8,134 bases of DNA, taken from contig JAJZWH010000045.1 of NCBI GenBank assembly GCA_021846765.1, positions 1 through 8,134 on the forward strand. Direction: 5' to 3'. The stretch comes from a bacterium. GTDB taxonomy: Bacteria; Patescibacteriota; Saccharimonadia; Saccharimonadales; UBA4665. The position numbers and the translations under genes are program-made. Under the pieces are notes generated by a model. That model saw only the letters and a list, made by a program, of their open reading frames with translations, had not been told where the DNA came from and did not search any database. Below are positions 3,785 through 8,134 of this stretch, one piece after another (position 1 is the first letter of the stretch; every line of letters starts with the position of its first letter).

Positions 3785-5803
3785 ATGAACTTAGAAAATA
3801 ACTGGTGGGGCAACAGGAATGTTGCGATAATATTAGCTCTTTTAAGCTTATTGTTAATAATAGGAATATTCTTAAGAATTACCGAAGTTCAAGGTGCTAA
3901 TTTTAAACTAACTTTCAATGTATACGCTCTAATTTCTTTTTTTGCTGCTGCTGTAGATATAGTAAATATACTTCTTGTACTTGTTAAAAAAAGATATACA
4001 GCTATAACGAACTGGTTTATTTTGTTTTTATTGGGTGCAACTGGTATGGCATTAGCCGAAGGCTTGCAAAGATCAAGCTCTAAAGTAGCCGGAGCTTTAT
4101 TCTGGCAAAATATATATTTTATTTTCATGGTCTTACTGCCACCGGTTTTTTATTTATTTACAATCTCCTATGTATATGCTGGTAAAAAGAAATTTGTTTT
4201 ATTAAGTCCAGTATTAATCTTTACTTGGAGTGTATTAGCTTTTATTGCTGGCAATGGAGACAATCAAATATATTTAAATATACTAGGACATATTCACGAC
4301 ACTCCTTGGGGTTATATTAGCGACCAAGGACCTCTATATATAATAATAATTATCTGGTGTGCATTGTTTTATATATTTGGCACTGGACTATTGATTCAAT
4401 TTTTCAAAAAGAACCCTAGCGTGCTTATTAAAAAGCAAGTACGAATATTTCTATTAGCATTCTTGATGCCCGTTATAGTGGGCTTAGTTACCAGTGTATT
4501 TATACCACCACTATTTCCAAACTTAATACCTCCCTTAACTACTTTATTTGGGGCAATATCAGTCGTATTGATCTATTACGCTATTAGAAGATATCAATTA
4601 TTTGTACTTGATCCAGATATCGTAGCTCAAAATATCCTGGATACATTAAATGAAGCAGTTATCATCACTAGACCAAATATGGTTATAGAAACCGTCAACA
4701 ATGAAGCTCAAAGAATGATATCGATAGAAAAATCTCAATATGGACATATTAAACTTAGCCATTTCTTTAACCGAGAGTTATGGAATGTAATAATCACCAA
4801 AATTAATCAATCGGTTGGAGGTAATATAGAGCCTATATATAAAAGCCTAGTCAAAAGCCATAACGATAGAGAAATTCCTGTACGCATAGCTATTACTCCC
4901 CACCGAGAAGATGGAATAGTTACGGCCTACATTTTTGTATTAACCGATATATCGGTATTATCTAAAGCACTTGATGATCTTCAAACAAGTAATCAGGAAA
5001 TAAGCAATAAAAATACCAAACTTATCCACCTAGAGAATCAATTAAGGGAAGAAAAAGCTAATGTAGAGCATATAGTTGAAATAAGAACCAAAGCTTTAAT
5101 TGAAGCTCAAGAAAAATTAAAAGCAGCAGATCAGTTAAAGTCCGAATTTATTATGTTAACTTCTCATAATTTACGCACCCCAATCAGCATTGCCAGTGGA
5201 TCCCTAGAATTATTACAAGAACCAGCTTCGAAAGATACATTTAATCTAGCGATAGAAGGTTTGAAAGATGGACTAAATAGATTGCGAGAATTAGTTGAAG
5301 ACTTACTAACTATTAGTTCAATAGAATACGGTGATCAATTTAAACTCAATCCTGTAACCCTAGATCAAATAGTTAACCCATTAATTCAAGAAGTTTCTGA
5401 CTTAGCTAAAGTTAAACACAATAAACTAATATTGAATTTACAAGATATGGATACAAAAATAATGGCTAATTCTACTTTATTAAAGGGAGCAATACATAAT
5501 ATTTTAAATAATGCCTGCAAATTTACAGATAACGGTTCAGTTACCTTTAGTACGAAAAAGAAGAACAATAAAATAATACTATCTACATCGGATACTGGCA
5601 TAGGAATAGAATCGTCTCAAATACCTCAGCTCTTTAATAAGTTTCATCGTGCCTCAAGTGCTCTGACCAGTGATTATGAAGGTAAAGGTGTTGGCTTATA
5701 TCTTTCCAAACTAATCATTGATGAACATCACGGCAAGATCAATGTTGTTAGTGAACCGGGTAAAGGATCCACCTTTACAATAGAACTACCATGCCAATCT
5801 TAG
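3785..5803 (+). CDS. Membrane sensor histidine kinase (7TM-type input, PAS-like, HisKA, HATPase)
   Basis: The 672-residue protein has about seven or eight membrane helices (roughly 13-31, 43-67, 76-92, 108-131, 137-155, 183-206, 219-240, 246-267). This matches the N-terminal 7TM sensor region of histidine kinases. A PAS-like domain follows (about 278-392), then a coiled-coil linker (about 395-450). The HisKA domain has H-box SHNLRTP with phospho-acceptor H461. The ATPase domain has N-box HNILNNACKFT (571-581), G1 DTGIGI (603-608), F-box LFNKFHR (616-622) and G2 GKGVGLYLSK (633-642). ATP-binding motifs are intact, so kinase activity is expected, although Asn replaces the usual Glu/Asp after H461. 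There is no extracytoplasmic domain, so the signal is probably sensed in the membrane. No response regulator is present in the window. The ribosome site is weak. The gene is convergent with the MFS gene. Confidence 0.93.
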   Translation: MNLENNWWGNRNVAIILALLSLLLIIGIFLRITEVQGANFKLTFNVYALISFFAAAVDIVNILLVLVKKRYTAITNWFILFLLGATGMALAEGLQRSSSKVAGALFWQNIYFIFMVLLPPVFYLFTISYVYAGKKKFVLLSPVLIFTWSVLAFIAGNGDNQIYLNILGHIHDTPWGYISDQGPLYIIIIIWCALFYIFGTGLLIQFFKKNPSVLIKKQVRIFLLAFLMPVIVGLVTSVFIPPLFPNLIPPLTTLFGAISVVLIYYAIRRYQLFVLDPDIVAQNILDTLNEAVIITRPNMVIETVNNEAQRMISIEKSQYGHIKLSHFFNRELWNVIITKINQSVGGNIEPIYKSLVKSHNDREIPVRIAITPHREDGIVTAYIFVLTDISVLSKALDDLQTSNQEISNKNTKLIHLENQLREEKANVEHIVEIRTKALIEAQEKLKAADQLKSEFIMLTSHNLRTPISIASGSLELLQEPASKDTFNLAIEGLKDGLNRLRELVEDLLTISSIEYGDQFKLNPVTLDQIVNPLIQEVSDLAKVKHNKLILNLQDMDTKIMANSTLLKGAIHNILNNACKFTDNGSVTFSTKKKNNKIILSTSDTGIGIESSQIPQLFNKFHRASSALTSDYEGKGVGLYLSKLIIDEHHGKINVVSEPGKGSTFTIELPCQS

Positions 5804-5871
5804 TTTAAAGCTTACGATCTATAAACTAGGCGCTTATATTAGCTTTTGATAATATTCGATTTTTAAACTAA
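5800..5871. repeat. Spaced inverted repeat between the kinase and MFS genes
   Basis: TTAGTTTAAA (5800-5809, including the kinase stop codon) and TTTAAACTAA (5862-5871) are perfect 10-bp arms separated by 52 bases. A nested AAAGCT/AGCTTT pair lies at 5807-5812 and 5841-5846. This is the gap between convergent genes, where a bidirectional terminator is expected. The arms are almost all A-T and lack a classic GC stem, so the role is uncertain. Confidence 0.35.
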
Positions 5872-5915
5872 ATTATGGATCTTCGATTACAGGTTAATAA
5901 TAAACAAATCAGTTA

Positions 5916-7601
5916 TTATTCTTCGTTAACATACTTCTTGCCACGAAACCATGATGCTGCTGCAGCAACCAAGCAAGCGATTATTGCGAAAATAAAAGCT
6001 TCATGTAGTCCAGATAGGAATGGTTTACTAATTAAATTCGGGAAAAACCCATGGCCAGTCAATGTTGCTTGATTATGAGCACTAAGTTTATTTAAAACCT
6101 GAGGCTTTATTAAGGTCTTAATTGGATTATAACCAAGAAAAGCAGCAAATAAGACGGATACAGGAGGAAGATGAGCTATTCCTGCAGCTGTCTTTAGTGG
6201 TACACCGTATTTAGTTAAACCAGACAACAGTCTAGTTGATAACGTTGAGGTAAGTCCAACGATTATTAACGTAAAGAAAATACCAATAGACAAAACTTGA
6301 GCAGAGTTCTGAAAAGTGGCATTCATGCCACCACCCGCTCCTCTATCTTTAGATGGTAAACTATTCATTACTCCTACGCGATTAGGAGAAGCAAAAGCAC
6401 CCATAGATAAGCCCATTAGCAATAAAATTAAGGCAAAATAAATGTAGCTAAAATTAATCGGCAATAAACTTATCAATACAAAGGAGATAGCAGAACCAAT
6501 CATTCCAGCCGTAGCAAAAGGTCTTGAGCCTAATTTATCGGTTAGTATCCCAGATATAGGTCCTGCGATCAAAAAACCAGCAGTTAGAGGTAGCATAAAA
6601 ATTCCAGCCCATAATGGAGTTCTAGAAAAACTATATCCATGGCTTGGCAACCAAATACCTTGAAGCCAAATAATTAGCATAAACATTAGTCCACCTCTGG
6701 CAATTGCCGACAAAAAGCTAGCCAAAACTCCTGCTGTAAAAGCTCTTATTCTAAATAGATGAAGCCTAAACATCGGCTGTTTAATAACCTTTTCAATAAA
6801 CAAAAAGGCAATTATAAAAACAGAGCCAATTATTAGTTCGCTGAGTACAGCCGGACTTGTCCATCCCATAGAATGAGATTTATAAGGCTCAATACCATAA
6901 GTAATACCAATCATAATTAAGATCAGTCCAATAGCAAAAGTTATATTTCCCAGCCAGTCAATCTTGCCTCCAGATTTAGTATCTTTAGTGTCTTTAAGCA
7001 TAAAATAAGCCCAAAGCGTTCCTGCTATGCCAAACGGAACGGATACCAGAAAGATTAAACGCCAATCGATTGGACCCAGTAATCCACCAAGTATTAAACC
7101 AATAAACGATCCACTAATAGCTGCTACATTATTAATACCTAAAGCTAAACCTCTCTGATGTGCTGGAAATGCGTCGGTTAAAATGGCCGCGGAATTAGCA
7201 ATAATAAAAGCTGCTCCTACCCCTTGGACTACACGCATTAAGACTAAATAAAGGGCTCCATGAGTTCCATGCATCCATGTAATCGTTAATAAAATAGAGG
7301 CGATTGTATAAATCAAAAAGCCAAGATTATACATCTTAACCCTTCCGAACATATCTCCCAGCCGTCCAAAACTAACAACTAGTACACTACTAACAATCAA
7401 AAAGCTTAGAATCATCCACAACAAATAAAAGCTATTACTTGGCAATAAAGGGTTAAGTTTAATTCCTCTAAACACATCCGGTAAGGCAATTAGCATAATC
7501 GAAGAATCGATAGTAGCCATAATCACACCTAACGTTGTATTAGCTAGGGCTACCCATTTATAATTTTCTGACTTTCTGACGTTACTACTCAATATAGGCA
7601 T
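5916..7601 (-). CDS. DHA2-type (14-helix) MFS drug-efflux transporter
   Basis: The 561-residue membrane protein matches the EmrB/QacA-like DHA2 branch of the major facilitator superfamily. These are proton antiporters that export hydrophobic or cationic compounds across the cytoplasmic membrane. Visible motifs are ATIDSSIMLIALPD with D32 in helix 1, motif A GRLGDMFGRVKM (79-90), motif B MRVVQGVGAA with R123, and motif C SGSFIGLILGGLLGP (163-177) at the end of helix 5, the antiporter signature. Fourteen helices can be placed, the last near 530-551. The loop between helices 13 and 14 (about 452-528) is long and makes the protein larger than QacA or EmrB, about 510 residues. ATG 7601 has AAGGAA about ten bases upstream. 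The gene follows abrB by 26 bases, so it is probably co-transcribed and controlled by that regulator. Substrates are unknown. Confidence 0.92.
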   Translation of the reverse strand: MPILSSNVRKSENYKWVALANTTLGVIMATIDSSIMLIALPDVFRGIKLNPLLPSNSFYLLWMILSFLIVSSVLVVSFGRLGDMFGRVKMYNLGFLIYTIASILLTITWMHGTHGALYLVLMRVVQGVGAAFIIANSAAILTDAFPAHQRGLALGINNVAAISGSFIGLILGGLLGPIDWRLIFLVSVPFGIAGTLWAYFMLKDTKDTKSGGKIDWLGNITFAIGLILIMIGITYGIEPYKSHSMGWTSPAVLSELIIGSVFIIAFLFIEKVIKQPMFRLHLFRIRAFTAGVLASFLSAIARGGLMFMLIIWLQGIWLPSHGYSFSRTPLWAGIFMLPLTAGFLIAGPISGILTDKLGSRPFATAGMIGSAISFVLISLLPINFSYIYFALILLLMGLSMGAFASPNRVGVMNSLPSKDRGAGGGMNATFQNSAQVLSIGIFFTLIIVGLTSTLSTRLLSGLTKYGVPLKTAAGIAHLPPVSVLFAAFLGYNPIKTLIKPQVLNKLSAHNQATLTGHGFFPNLISKPFLSGLHEAFIFAIIACLVAAAASWFRGKKYVNEE

Positions 7602-7627
7602 TTTTTATCTATTCCTTATTTATTAAA

Positions 7628-7891
7628 TTAATTCTTAACATCATCAAGCTTTTGTTGAAGCTTTTTAGATTTTTGTATATAAAAATCAGCTTTTTCGCTC
7701 AATGACTGAGCTATTTCTTTAATATTTTGTTCTTTCATGAGCAATATCCCATTACCCCTTGGGCTAGGCAAAACTACAAGTTTGTCACCAGCAGCTAAGG
7801 ACAGAGCCCTACGAGCTTCTATGGGAATTACTATTTGGCCTCTTTCGCCCAAAGTAGTTATACTAAAAAAATCGATTTTATCTATCTTCAT
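7628..7891 (-). CDS. AbrB/SpoVT-family transcriptional regulator
   Basis: The 87-residue product carries a SpoVT/AbrB swapped-hairpin DNA-binding domain at about 10-54 (ITTLGERGQIVIPIEARRAL, then AAGDKLVVL and GILLMK). A charged helix follows (about 55-85, EIAQSLSEKADFYIQKSKKL and on) that is likely a coiled coil for oligomerisation. Proteins of this fold are either antitoxins or autonomous regulators. No toxin gene follows; the next gene, 26 bases on, is the efflux transporter, so a local regulator of that pump is the natural reading. A consensus-like promoter (7936-7965) and three direct repeats in the leader (7901-7927) suggest autoregulation. The ribosome site is weak (AAAGG about ten bases before the ATG). 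Domain identity is firm; the regulatory role is inferred from context. Confidence 0.88.
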   Translation of the reverse strand: MKIDKIDFFSITTLGERGQIVIPIEARRALSLAAGDKLVVLPSPRGNGILLMKEQNIKEIAQSLSEKADFYIQKSKKLQQKLDDVKN

Positions 7892-7900
7892 ATCTTAACT

Positions 7901-7927
7901 ACCTTTCGTACTTTACGTACTTTCCCT
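7901..7927 (-). promoter_or_regulatory. Three contiguous 9-base direct repeats in the abrB leader, operator candidate
   Basis: On the plus strand the units are ACCTTTCGT (7901-7909), ACTTTACGT (7910-7918) and ACTTTCCCT (7919-7927), abutting without gaps. They lie just after the predicted transcription start (about 7929) and before the abrB ATG at 7891. A regulator bound there would block early elongation or promoter clearance. The obvious candidate ligand is the AbrB-like protein encoded next to it. Confidence 0.6.
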
Positions 7928-7935
7928 ACTAACAT

Positions 7936-7965
7936 AGTATATATTTGGGATAAATTTTTTGTCAA
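7936..7965 (-). promoter_or_regulatory. Promoter of the abrB-MFS operon
   Basis: On the minus strand TTGACA (7960-7965) and TATACT (7936-7941, 5/6) are spaced by 18 bases. Transcription should start near 7929, giving a leader of about 38 bases that contains the three direct repeats. Both abrB and the MFS gene would be read from here. Confidence 0.7.
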
Positions 7966-8046
7966 TTCAAACTATAAATAATCGATTTCTATTTACTCCA
8001 TCATGGGTTATAAAAGACACATGTCATTAGTTAGTTGGAGTGTAAT

Positions 8047-8121
8047 ATGATTCTGAACTTAAGCGTTAATATCAAAATAGGTAATAAATCTTGTTATTTA
8101 GATCTTCTTTATATATACTAA
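8047..8121 (+). CDS. 24-codon frame with ribosome site, possible small peptide
   Basis: ATG 8047 is preceded by GGAG at 8037-8040 with six bases between. The frame ends at TAA 8121, giving MILNLSVNIKIGNKSCYLDL and four more residues. A TATAAA at 8009-8014 with a poor -35 region could be its promoter. It is divergent from abrB. It may be a leader peptide for a gene to the right of the window, a small protein or chance. I see no regulatory hairpin after it within the window. Confidence 0.3.
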   Translation: MILNLSVNIKIGNKSCYLDLLYIY

Positions 8122-8134
8122 TTATTCATCTAGT

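Noticed and set aside
3889..4128. Minus-strand frame of 79 codons
   Set aside because: Antisense to the membrane helices of the histidine kinase; no support of its own.
5386..5601. Minus-strand frame of 71 codons
   Set aside because: Antisense to the kinase catalytic domain; hydrophobic composition is a by-product.
5896..5920. AATAATAA/TTATTATT hairpin at the MFS stop codon as a terminator
   Set aside because: The stem is purely A-T with a nine-base loop, too weak for intrinsic termination and expected by chance in this composition.
5875..6072. Plus-strand frame of 65 codons
   Set aside because: Mostly antisense to the 3' end of the MFS gene; no ribosome site or recognisable domain.

Overview
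The window is an AT-rich bacterial segment with short intergenic gaps, standard-code reading frames and many very small genes. All stops assigned here are TAA or TAG. I see no rRNA, tRNA, transposase or CRISPR array. The organism is probably a streamlined bacterium, possibly of the Patescibacteria/CPR (Saccharibacteria-like). That guess rests on the 7TM-type histidine kinase with an SHNLRTP H-box, the small toxin-antitoxin modules and the tiny membrane protein. It is an impression from protein style, not a demonstrated placement.

Layout. Positions 1-220 (minus) hold the first 73 codons of a BrnT/DUF4258-like toxin cut by the window edge. 489-893 (plus) encodes an unrecognised acidic 134-residue protein behind a good promoter and Shine-Dalgarno site. 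1084-1640 (plus) is a MazE/MazF-type toxin-antitoxin operon with overlapping genes and a palindrome on the promoter. 1641-2000 has no convincing gene. 2001-2792 (plus) holds three small frames: a coiled-coil frame lacking an ATG, a 55-residue two-helix membrane protein, and a 54-residue protein with a strong ribosome site. 2804-3559 (minus) is a metallo-beta-lactamase-fold hydrolase. Divergent from it, 3785-5803 (plus) is a membrane histidine kinase with no response regulator beside it. Convergent with the kinase, an abrB-like regulator (7628-7891) and a DHA2-type 14-helix drug-efflux transporter (5916-7601) form a minus-strand operon. A 24-codon frame with a ribosome site lies divergently at 8047-8121.

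How the parts relate. Two toxin-antitoxin modules, a membrane sensor kinase and a locally regulated efflux pump look like a stress-response/accessory neighbourhood. Only mazE-mazF and abrB-MFS are supported as functional units by gene spacing.

The most notable signal is regulatory. Three genes (the partial toxin, mazE and the hydrolase) have -10 boxes only 6-9 bases before the start codon and no Shine-Dalgarno site, which predicts leaderless or nearly leaderless mRNAs. Each of these promoters also carries a perfect inverted repeat. The abrB leader instead carries three contiguous 9-base direct repeats. I did not find a clearly new multi-gene system.
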